DNA of 13,667 bases from Flavobacteriales bacterium UBA4660 (GTDB lineage: Bacteria > Bacteroidota > Bacteroidia > Flavobacteriales_D > Sanyastnellaceae): positions 773 through 14,439 of the forward strand of contig DHLU01000118.1 in NCBI GenBank assembly GCA_002405435.1. The letters are read 5' to 3'. The notes below the pieces were generated by a model. It did no database searches and was not told the origin of the DNA. It saw only the letters and a program-made list of their open reading frames with translations. Both the position numbers and the translations under genes were made by a program. This document shows positions 5,716 through 12,835 of this stretch, piece after piece; the first letter of the stretch is position 1; each line of letters starts with the position of its first letter.

Positions 5716-8412
5716 ATGAAGAAGTTTTTACTCTCTGTTGCAGTACTCATATCGGTAACGGCCTGTCAGGCTCAAATCGTAAGCCTTGAGCTGGAAACCA
5801 TCTGCGATGGTACTTGCCCGGGTATTTCATCCGATTACAAGACCCAGCGGTTGTGGGCCAATATGACCAGTGCAAACGATATGATTACTGTAGTGTACGG
5901 CGTATTGGGATCTCCCCTTTACATTCAGACAGACTGTTGTTTTTACAATTCAGCCGTTGGGGCGCCCACCGGAGACCAGGTCAATTGTTCCTTTTGCTCT
6001 TTTTTTCCTGACCTATGCTACGATTCGTGGGTAACGATCGGAAGGGCATGCACGTCTGATCCCGGCGCGCAGATCTATACGCTAAACAGTCCTGGCCAAC
6101 CCTGGCCGACCATTTTCAATGGTGCTTGCGGAGGAGATATACTCATGGATGATATTGTCGGCGGCGCCTGGTTTACCCCCACCGGGTCATCTAACGCCAT
6201 GGCCGGAGCCGATCTGAAAATCCTGTTGGGTCAGTTTACCCATTGCGGAAATGAGCTAACCATTAACATAAACGCCCAGGTGTGGCCCAACTTCATCAAC
6301 AATGATGTTTCTGACCCTATTGAGCAGACCGGCTTAAGTTTGGGTTCTTTGGGCGGCTGTCTTGACAGTGATGCCTGCAACTACAACCCCCTGGCAGAAG
6401 TGGATAATGGCCAGTGTGTTTATCCGTGTGACCTCCAACTAGGCACCCCAGTGCTGACCCCCCCGAGCTGCGCGGGTTCATTGAATGGCAGTGTAGATTT
6501 CAGCCATACGGGCGGACAAGGTTTCGTGCGTTACTATATGAACGGACAGAACAACCTCACAGGGGTGTTTGACAACCTGCAGAACGGCACCTACACCGTG
6601 ACGGTAGTTGACGAATACTTCCTGGCCGGACAGCCCGGTGCGGTTGCCTGTGGCATTGTGGGATGCCAGCAACAGACCACTATTACCTTTAACACCGCGC
6701 CAGTAACCCTAAGCGGTACGGTCTCTACGCCCGCTTCCTGCTTCGGGCTCTCCGATGGCAGCCACACGAGCTCTTTTTCAGGCGGAACGGCACCCGTTTC
6801 CTGGACGCTCACGAACAACGCTGACAATGCCACAGTGGCTTCCGGTCTTTCGAGTCCGGCCTATACAACCTTTGCAGCCGGTTCATACCACTGGGATGCG
6901 ATCGATGCGAATGGATGCACTTTTGCCTTCCCGAACTTCAACATTACGCAGCCGGCCGACCTCAACATAACCATCAACAACACATTTGCAGCTACCTGCC
7001 ATGACACCCCCGATGGTGGCGTTCAACTGAGCTGGTTTGGTGGTGTTGGAGATGTGGATTATACTTTTCAGGAAGGCGGTACCTACCTGGAAGGAAATAT
7101 CTTTCTCGATCAGTTCCTGCCGGGTACGCAAACGGTATACGGAATTGATGCCAACGGGTGCACTGATATAGATACTTTCACCATACCCGGCCCTGCGGCC
7201 CTCGTGGCCTCTGGATCGGCTACCATGACCACCTGCTCCTATGAGGATGATGCGTGTATCACCATTACATCCACCGGAGGCAATGCCGGTGCCATACAGT
7301 ATAGTCTCAATGGTGTCAATTACCAGTCCTCTAACCAGTTCTGTGCACTGGGCGCAGGTGAATACGACATTTATGTGCTCGACAGCCAGGGCTGCGACGA
7401 TGACGGCAGTGTGACCGTTATGGCGCCCAGCGAACTGCAGGCCAATGCTACCGCCACGGACATCACCTGCAACGGATTCGGCAATGGCCAGATCATCACC
7501 ACGGCAACCGGCGGATCTCCGACCTACACCTATAATATCGGCCTCGGCGGAACCACCAGCGGTCTCTTCTTGGGTCTCGGACCAGATGAGTACTCCATCG
7601 TCGTGACAGATGTAAATGCTTGCGCCGATACTGTTACCGTCGTGGTCGTGGAGCCACAGGAGGTTGCGGTTACAGCTACAACCACCAGCGCGCTGTGCTT
7701 TGGTTCCAACGACGGAACTGTAACGGCCTCAGCCTCCGGTGGTGTGGGTGACTTCACCTATGAGCTTGACAACACGGGTGAACAGGCTTCCAATGAGTTC
7801 GACGGTCTCGATGCCGATGAATACACCATTACCGCTGTAGACGGCAACGGTTGTGCAGCCGAGGTAGATGTTGAGGTAACGGAGCCTTCTCAGTTGGTAC
7901 TGACAGTGACAGGTTCTACTGATGAGACAGGGGTAGATCTCAACAACGGAACAATCTCTGTAAACGTAAGCGGTGGAACGCCTGTCTATACCTACGAGTG
8001 GACAGATCCGGATGGCGATGTGGTTTCTACCCAGGAAGACCCCACCAATCTGCCACCCGGTGACTACACCTTGATGGTGACCGATGCCAACGGATGCGAA
8101 CGTTCTCTGGCCACGTTTGTCAACATTGACGAATATGTGGGTATTGCAGAACTCAGCAATGGCCTTTCCATAAAGGTGAGCCCTAACCCCACGATGGGCG
8201 AATTCACGCTCAACATGACCGGGCTCTCAGGCGAGAAAGTGAGCTTTATGATTACCGATGCCCAGGGCAGGCTGGTACAGGAGGTTGAACTCGGAAACCG
8301 GAGCGGTGAAAACCTGCACCGCGTTGATCTCACACCGCAGTCTGCAGGCGTGTATTTCCTTCACCTTTTCATTGGTGAACAACAGACCACGGTGAAGGTG
8401 ATAAAGCAATAA
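5716..8412 (+). CDS. Large secreted Cys-rich/SprB-repeat protein with T9SS sorting domain (paralogue 2)
   Basis: This 898-aa protein matches its upstream neighbour domain for domain. It has a signal peptide (MKKFLLSVAVLISVTACQAQ) and then the same unnamed Cys-rich domain. In the core at 72-109 (TDCCFYNS, VNCSFCSFFPD, CYDSWVTIG), 30 of 38 residues are identical to paralogue 1 by direct comparison. A GCLDSDACNYNP...C linker starts at 214. Seven SprB-like repeats run from about 248 to 805, most closing with DANGC or similar, and a T9SS sorting domain covers about 815-898 (KVSPNPTMGEF, GVYFLHLF). Repeat 7 lacks the opening cysteine that the other repeats carry. The ATG gives a good signal peptide and follows a promoter-like box. 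Function is unknown; surface exposure or secretion via T9SS is the well-supported part. A strong terminator follows the stop codon. Confidence 0.87.
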   Translation: MKKFLLSVAVLISVTACQAQIVSLELETICDGTCPGISSDYKTQRLWANMTSANDMITVVYGVLGSPLYIQTDCCFYNSAVGAPTGDQVNCSFCSFFPDLCYDSWVTIGRACTSDPGAQIYTLNSPGQPWPTIFNGACGGDILMDDIVGGAWFTPTGSSNAMAGADLKILLGQFTHCGNELTININAQVWPNFINNDVSDPIEQTGLSLGSLGGCLDSDACNYNPLAEVDNGQCVYPCDLQLGTPVLTPPSCAGSLNGSVDFSHTGGQGFVRYYMNGQNNLTGVFDNLQNGTYTVTVVDEYFLAGQPGAVACGIVGCQQQTTITFNTAPVTLSGTVSTPASCFGLSDGSHTSSFSGGTAPVSWTLTNNADNATVASGLSSPAYTTFAAGSYHWDAIDANGCTFAFPNFNITQPADLNITINNTFAATCHDTPDGGVQLSWFGGVGDVDYTFQEGGTYLEGNIFLDQFLPGTQTVYGIDANGCTDIDTFTIPGPAALVASGSATMTTCSYEDDACITITSTGGNAGAIQYSLNGVNYQSSNQFCALGAGEYDIYVLDSQGCDDDGSVTVMAPSELQANATATDITCNGFGNGQIITTATGGSPTYTYNIGLGGTTSGLFLGLGPDEYSIVVTDVNACADTVTVVVVEPQEVAVTATTTSALCFGSNDGTVTASASGGVGDFTYELDNTGEQASNEFDGLDADEYTITAVDGNGCAAEVDVEVTEPSQLVLTVTGSTDETGVDLNNGTISVNVSGGTPVYTYEWTDPDGDVVSTQEDPTNLPPGDYTLMVTDANGCERSLATFVNIDEYVGIAELSNGLSIKVSPNPTMGEFTLNMTGLSGEKVSFMITDAQGRLVQEVELGNRSGENLHRVDLTPQSAGVYFLHLFIGEQQTTVKVIKQ

Positions 8413-8433
8413 GAAAGACATGATTCCTGCAAA

Positions 8434-8458
8434 CCCCCGCCACGGCGGGGGTTTTTTT
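8434..8458 (+). terminator. Rho-independent terminator after paralogue 2
   Basis: CCCCCGC and GCGGGGG form a 7-bp GC-only stem with a CACG loop, followed by seven T and preceded by AAA. It lies 21 nt after the stop codon and separates the paralogue pair from rnpB. Confidence 0.93.
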
Positions 8459-8479
8459 ATGCCCATGCGCTGATTTCGG

Positions 8480-8487
8480 TACCTTTG
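8480..8487 (+). promoter_or_regulatory. -7 promoter box (TACCTTTG) of rnpB
   Basis: TACCTTTG is an exact TAnnTTTG match ending 4 nt before the first base of the P1 helix of RNase P RNA, the spacing expected for a -7 box. Because the RNA 5' end can be predicted independently, this is the best-anchored promoter in the window. Confidence 0.65.
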
Positions 8488-8490
8488 TGA

Positions 8491-8896
8491 AAAAGCAAAC
8501 CGTTCCATCGCTGTCTGGCGCAAGTCGGGCAGAGGAAAGTCCGGGCAGCTGAGGGCGCCGCACTTCTCCCAAAAGAAGGCGGGCAGGAGAAAGTCCTGCC
8601 TGACAGAGAGTGCCACAGAAACTAAACAGCCTCTTCCGGCTCGGCTCCGGTCTTCGAAGCCGACCCGGAAGGGGTGATGGTGAAAGGGTAGGGTAAGAGC
8701 CTACCGGCGGCAGGGGTGACCCTGCCGGCCAGGAAAACCTTGCGGGCTGTAAGACCATGTAGACCGGAAACCTGCACTGCGAAAGCCGTGCAGTGAAGGG
8801 CGGCCCGTCCGGCTCCGGAGGGTAGGTCGCATAGATAAATGATGGAAGCCGGCTGGAAACAGCCGGAACAGAACCCGGCTTACAGGTTTGCTTTTT
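8491..8896 (+). ncRNA. rnpB: RNase P RNA component
   Basis: This is the catalytic RNA of ribonuclease P, which removes the 5' leader from precursor tRNAs. The ends pair to form P1 (AAAGCAAACC near 8492-8501 with GGTTTGCTTT at 8885-8894). The conserved core elements of bacterial type A RNase P RNA are present in order: GAGGAAAGTCCGGGC at 8532-8546, ACAGAGAGTGCCACAGAAA near 8603, the GTGAAA...GGGTAAGAGCCTACCGG block at about 8680-8706, and near the 3' end AGATAAATGATGG followed by ACAGAACCCGGCTTACAG (8833-8884). The length of about 405 nt fits the family. It has its own promoter box just upstream. No separate terminator hairpin follows, only a T-run directly after the P1 3' strand. The downstream cytochrome start codon is about a dozen bases away. 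End positions are estimated to within a few bases. Confidence 0.96.
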
Positions 8897-8907
8897 TATT
8901 TTGCGCT

Positions 8908-10803
8908 ATGATGAAAGGCCCGATAGTCATCGGTTGTATTGCGTCGGTAGTGACCGTGTGCGCGGCATTTATTCCGGCTCCTGTAGAGCAGGATCTTTGC
9001 CTTCGGACGTTCCCGGTCCGCAGCATGCTGCAAGACTCACTTCCGGAAGCGTATAACGGTTTTTTTGCCTCGTCTGGAAAATGCGACCACTGTCACGGCC
9101 TTGACCCCGCAGGTATCGCCAGCGTGAACATGGAAGGGGCAGATGTCAACCTGGTCGACGACTGGCGGAGCACCCTGATGGGCAACAGCGCACGAGATCC
9201 TTTTTGGCGCGCTCAGGTGAGCCATGAAACTAGCTCCAATCCCCTGCACCAGCAGTCCATCGAAACAAAATGTACGTCGTGTCACGCCCCACTGGGCCAC
9301 TTTGCAGCCTTGCTCAGCGGTGCTGAATCTTATTCGATGGCTGAACTGCTCGAAGACGATAGCGTAGCCATTGACGGAGTCAGTTGCGTGGCCTGTCATC
9401 AGCAAGACAGTGTGATGCTGGGTGCGACCCATTCCGGCAATCTGCATTATGTGACTGCCCCGCTCGCCTTTGGCCCTTATCCGGGTCCGCTTGTGACACC
9501 CATGGCACTCAGCAGTGGCTATACACCCGAATTCAGCCCCCATATCTCCCGGCCAGCCTTGTGTGCGGCATGCCACACGCTGATTACAGAAACCATCGAC
9601 ACGGATGGAAACCTCACGCCGGATACCTTCGTGGAGCAGGCTACCTACCACGAGTGGCTCAATTCCGTTTATGATACCGATCACGTCAGTTGCCAGGCTT
9701 GTCACATGCCCGTCTTGCAGGATCAGGCTGTCATACTCGCCGCAGGTTACGATACACCGCCGCGCGCGCCTTATGCCTTGCACACCCTGGCCGGCGCCAA
9801 CGTTTTTATGCTGCGCCTGATGAAGGCCAACCTGGAAACCCTGGGCATACCAGCCACCGCAGAGGATTTCGATCAAACCATCGCCGCCACGCTCGACATC
9901 CTGCAGCACCAGAGTCTTGAACTATCGGTGGAATCATGGACCCGAACCGAAGACACACTTTTTATTTCCGTAAAACTGAAAAACCTCGCCGGGCACAAAC
10001 TTCCCAGCGGTTTTCCCTCGCGCCGCCTCTCGCTGGGCGTGCGCGTGCAGGATGAAGCGGGCAATTCGCTTTTCCATTCGGGCGCATTCGATATGTCTGA
10101 TTTCAGTATGGTTGGCGAAGACCTGCCTTTCGAACCCCATCACCAGGTCATCACTTCAGAAGACCAGGTACAGCTATATGAAATGGTCATGGGCGATACC
10201 GAAGGCAACCGCACTACGCTGCTCACGCGGGGTGCCATGCATCTGAAAGATAACCGCCTTGTGCCGGTCGGCTTCACGGTCGCTGATATGGTCTATGATA
10301 CTACGGCCGTTGTCGGCGAAGCGGCCAACGACCCCGACTTCAATGCTGACCCGCTGGAAGGAAGTGGCACCGATCTGGTGCATTACCACATTCCATTGCA
10401 AGGGTACACCGGACCGCTTGAATTGTCAGTGGAAGCCCATTACCAGGCGCTGCCTCCGGTATGGGCAAACGGGCTTTTTACCGCGGACACACCACCCGTC
10501 GATTCATTTTCGTCTTTATTCAATGCGGCAGACCGCGAGCCGGTACTGATGCAGTCGGAGACCATGCAACTTCCGGGTTATGCGGGTGTATATGCACCTG
10601 CCTCCGGAGCGGATTTTCAGCTTTGGACGGGTTGGGATTGTATCCACATCGTCAATGAAGCATTCCCAACCGTCAGGGTATTTGACACATCGGGAAAACT
10701 GCTTTGGACAGGAGGCAGGGAAGGTTATATGAGGGTTCCCGTCAGGCAAGGCGTTTACCTCGTGCAGCACGGTCATACAATCAGCAAGGTGGTCGTTCAC
10801 TGA
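8908..10803 (+). CDS. Exported five-heme c-type cytochrome, C-terminal tail resembling a T9SS sorting domain
   Basis: This 631-aa protein is an exported electron carrier or redox enzyme with five CxxCH heme c sites: CDHCH (59-63), CTSCH (122-126), CVACH (160-164), CAACH (219-223) and CQACH (262-266). The spacing and overall look fit the cytochrome c554-like multiheme group, but the substrate is unknown. After the hemes comes a beta-rich part with GHKLPSGFPSRR from 362, a motif I associate with multiheme cytochromes; its His may be a heme ligand (inference). The last 70 or so residues (VRVFDTSGKLLWTGG, QGVYLVQHG) resemble a degenerate T9SS sorting domain. The start at 8908 (or 8911) gives a hydrophobic signal segment, GPIVIGCIASVVTVCAAF. 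The longer frame from 8839 would begin inside rnpB and is rejected. There is almost no room for its own promoter, so rnpB read-through is likely. Heme attachment must occur in the periplasm before any T9SS export. Confidence 0.85.
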   Translation: MMKGPIVIGCIASVVTVCAAFIPAPVEQDLCLRTFPVRSMLQDSLPEAYNGFFASSGKCDHCHGLDPAGIASVNMEGADVNLVDDWRSTLMGNSARDPFWRAQVSHETSSNPLHQQSIETKCTSCHAPLGHFAALLSGAESYSMAELLEDDSVAIDGVSCVACHQQDSVMLGATHSGNLHYVTAPLAFGPYPGPLVTPMALSSGYTPEFSPHISRPALCAACHTLITETIDTDGNLTPDTFVEQATYHEWLNSVYDTDHVSCQACHMPVLQDQAVILAAGYDTPPRAPYALHTLAGANVFMLRLMKANLETLGIPATAEDFDQTIAATLDILQHQSLELSVESWTRTEDTLFISVKLKNLAGHKLPSGFPSRRLSLGVRVQDEAGNSLFHSGAFDMSDFSMVGEDLPFEPHHQVITSEDQVQLYEMVMGDTEGNRTTLLTRGAMHLKDNRLVPVGFTVADMVYDTTAVVGEAANDPDFNADPLEGSGTDLVHYHIPLQGYTGPLELSVEAHYQALPPVWANGLFTADTPPVDSFSSLFNAADREPVLMQSETMQLPGYAGVYAPASGADFQLWTGWDCIHIVNEAFPTVRVFDTSGKLLWTGGREGYMRVPVRQGVYLVQHGHTISKVVVH

Positions 10804-10861
10804 AACAATCCCTTTCGCTGCCCACAGCCATTGTGCCCAAGAAACCGCCGGGCTTTCTCAA

Positions 10862-10893
10862 TTTCGTCCATTCACGTTCCTGTTGTAGGTTTG
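10862..10893 (+). promoter_or_regulatory. Candidate promoter of the folD-ribD operon
   Basis: TAGGTTTG at 10886-10893 matches TAnnTTTG exactly, and TTTC at 10862-10865 sits 20 nt upstream, where a -33 TTTG is expected. The -7 box ends 15 nt before the folD ATG, leaving a leader of roughly 10 nt. The rest of the gap 10804-10908 shows no gene. Confidence 0.55.
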
Positions 10894-10908
10894 ACGTTAA
10901 ACTTTTCC

Positions 10909-11784
10909 ATGATGACGCTCCTCGATGGCAACGCTACTGCCCGCAAGATCCGCGAAGAAATCGCCCAGCAGGTTAACGAAAGACGTGCTCAGGGTCTTGC
11001 GGTGCCCCACCTCGCGGCCGTGCGTGTCGGTAACAACGGAGCGAGCCTTACCTACGTCGGTGCCAAGGTCAGGGCCTGTGAGGAGGTAGGATTCAAGAGC
11101 ACACTGGTTCACCTTGGTGATGATACCACGGAGGCACAGCTGCTGGCTACCATAGATACACTCAACCGGGATCCTGACATAGACGGATACATCGTACAGT
11201 TGCCCCTGCCGCCGCATATCAATGAACACCGCGTGCTGCTGGCGATTGATCCGGCCAAGGATGTCGACGGTTTTCATCCGGAAAATGTCGGAAGAATGGC
11301 CCTCAACCTTCCGTGTTTTCTTCCCGCAACCCCCTATGGCATCATCCAGTTGCTCGAACGTTATCACGTGCCTACTGAAGGCAAACATTGTGTCATTATC
11401 GGGCGTTCCCATATAGTCGGATTGCCGATGACTATCCTCATGCAACGAAACGGTTATCCCGGAAACGCCACCGTGACGCTCACACACAGCAAGACGGTAC
11501 ACTTAAAGGAAATTGTCTGTCAAGCCGATATTGTCATTGCCGCGCTAGGCAGACCCGGTTTCGTTACCGCTGATATGGTCGCCGAGGGCGCTACGGTGGT
11601 GGATGTCGGCATTACGCGCATCGCAGATCCCACTAAGAAATCAGGATTCCGCATCGCTGGAGATGTGCTCTTTGATGAGGTAGCGCCCCGTTGTGCCTTC
11701 ATTACTCCGGTACCCGGCGGCGTGGGTCCCATGACCATAGTATCGCTGCTGGCAAATACCCTTCAGGCTGTGTTGCGCAAATGA
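10909..11784 (+). CDS. folD: Bifunctional methylenetetrahydrofolate dehydrogenase/methenyltetrahydrofolate cyclohydrolase
   Basis: FolD interconverts 5,10-methylene-, 5,10-methenyl- and 10-formyl-tetrahydrofolate in the cytoplasm, using NADP in most bacteria, and so feeds purine and formyl-methionine synthesis. The 291-aa length is normal. Diagnostic motifs are present: VGNNGAS at 40-46, the catalytic YVGAK at 49-53 (Tyr49, Lys53), DGYIVQLPLP at 92-101, DPAKDVDGFHP at 114-124, the nucleotide-site IIGRSHIVGLP at 163-173 and PVPGGVGPMT at 267-276. The usual PCTPxG loop reads PATPYG at 139-144, a Cys-to-Ala change of the kind seen in some homologues. The start at 10909 (or 10912) gives the usual short N-terminus MTLLDG; the longer frame from 10831 adds an unlike extension lying upstream of the promoter. 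Its stop overlaps the ribD start by ATGA, indicating translational coupling. Confidence 0.96.
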   Translation: MMTLLDGNATARKIREEIAQQVNERRAQGLAVPHLAAVRVGNNGASLTYVGAKVRACEEVGFKSTLVHLGDDTTEAQLLATIDTLNRDPDIDGYIVQLPLPPHINEHRVLLAIDPAKDVDGFHPENVGRMALNLPCFLPATPYGIIQLLERYHVPTEGKHCVIIGRSHIVGLPMTILMQRNGYPGNATVTLTHSKTVHLKEIVCQADIVIAALGRPGFVTADMVAEGATVVDVGITRIADPTKKSGFRIAGDVLFDEVAPRCAFITPVPGGVGPMTIVSLLANTLQAVLRK

Positions 11785-12824
11785 ACCAAAATGACCTGTT
11801 GTATATGCGTCGATGCCTCCTGCTGGCGGAAAAGGGACGTGGACAGGTCGAGCCCAATCCTGTTGTCGGAAGTGTGGTAGTGTTGCGTGGACAGCTTGTG
11901 GGAGAAGGCTGGCACCGGGCATTTGGCGGACCGCATGCCGAAGTGCACGCCCTTGATGAGGCCGCTATGCAAGGACCGCTCAAAGGGGCCACGCTGTATG
12001 TGAACCTTGAGCCGTGCAACCACTTCGGCAAAACTCCGCCCTGTACCGAGCGCATTATCGCCTCTGGCATCAGCAGGGTGGTGGTGGGTATGATGGATCC
12101 GAATCCGCTTGTATCAGGCAAGGGCATCGCCCGCCTGAGAGAGGCTGGTATCGAGGTCGTTGTAGGCATAGGAGAAGCAGAAGCGGGTCAAATCAACCGG
12201 GCTTTTAGCACCTGCCATACGCAGCACCGTCCATTCATCGTGCTCAAATGGGCCCAAACGCTGGATGGGTATATGGGCAGAACCCATGCAGAGGAGGATG
12301 GCCGCATTTCGGGACCTGCCGCACAACGGCTTGTACACCGATGGCGGTCTGAACTTATGGCCATAGCCGTGGGCCGGCGCACAGTGGAAACCGATAACCC
12401 TCACCTGACCACACGGCTTGTCAGCGGAAGAAACCCGCTGCGCATTATTCTGGGAGAACCCGCCAACGGAAGCATGCCCTACCATATTGAGGATGGCAGC
12501 GTGCAGACCCTGGTGATAAGCAGGCTGGGGCAAACGGCCATGCGCAATGCCGCTCATACCCGGGCAGAAGGAAACGACCTCGCCCATGCGCTGGTAGCGG
12601 CGTGCATGGCACGCGGGATACAGTCGGTACTGGTGGAAGGCGGAAGCTGCACGCTGAGCAGTTTTTTGTCTGCAGGCCTGTGGGATGAGGCACGGGTAAT
12701 CTCGGCATCCGTTTCGTGGCCGGCCGGGGTCATGGCACCGAAAATGCCTATGAAGGAAACATCCGCTGAAAGGGTGGGTGACGATATGTTGAGGATATAC
12801 CATCCTGCCGGCGCAGCGCACTAA
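11781..12824 (+). CDS. ribD: Bifunctional riboflavin biosynthesis deaminase/reductase
   Basis: RibD carries out two cytoplasmic riboflavin steps: deamination of the GTP-derived pyrimidine, then NADPH-dependent reduction of its ribose chain. The 347-aa length is normal. The N-terminal deaminase has PNPVVGSV at 25-32, the zinc and catalytic HAE at 52-54, and PCNHFGKTPPC at 78-88 supplying the two zinc cysteines (Cys79, Cys88). The reductase domain begins near 150 with RPFIVLKWAQTLDG, followed by ISGPAAQRLVHRWR at 176-189, VGRRTVETDNPHLTTR at 197-212 and a VEGGS motif near the end. The ATG at 11781 overlaps the folD stop (ATGA). The longer frame beginning at 11691 lies inside folD and adds unrelated residues. 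No FMN riboswitch is visible, consistent with expression from the folD promoter. A transporter-like frame starts 11 nt downstream. Confidence 0.95.
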   Translation: MNQNDLLYMRRCLLLAEKGRGQVEPNPVVGSVVVLRGQLVGEGWHRAFGGPHAEVHALDEAAMQGPLKGATLYVNLEPCNHFGKTPPCTERIIASGISRVVVGMMDPNPLVSGKGIARLREAGIEVVVGIGEAEAGQINRAFSTCHTQHRPFIVLKWAQTLDGYMGRTHAEEDGRISGPAAQRLVHRWRSELMAIAVGRRTVETDNPHLTTRLVSGRNPLRIILGEPANGSMPYHIEDGSVQTLVISRLGQTAMRNAAHTRAEGNDLAHALVAACMARGIQSVLVEGGSCTLSSFLSAGLWDEARVISASVSWPAGVMAPKMPMKETSAERVGDDMLRIYHPAGAAH

Positions 12825-12835
12825 GTTTGCCGGTT

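Noticed and set aside
3517..8100. CRISPR-like or DNA-level tandem repeat in the long repeat genes
   Set aside because: The repetition is at protein level (diverged SprB-like units of about 75 aa); there are no identical short DNA repeats with regular spacers.
8369..8758. Short antisense open frames across the end of paralogue 2 and rnpB
   Set aside because: The region is explained by a coding end, a terminator and a structured RNA; no protein features are seen.
9037..9909. Antisense open frame of 290 aa over the cytochrome gene
   Set aside because: The opposite strand carries all five heme motifs in frame, and the antisense product shows no domain; length alone reflects the GC-rich codon pattern.
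10839..10860. GCCC...GGGC stem followed by TTTCTC after the cytochrome gene
   Set aside because: Only a 4-bp stem with a long loop and a broken T-run; too weak to call a terminator.
10897..11502. Antisense open frame of 201 aa over folD
   Set aside because: FolD motifs are complete on the plus strand; the antisense product resembles nothing.
12114..12821. Antisense open frame of 235 aa over ribD
   Set aside because: RibD motifs are complete on the plus strand, so this is a shadow.
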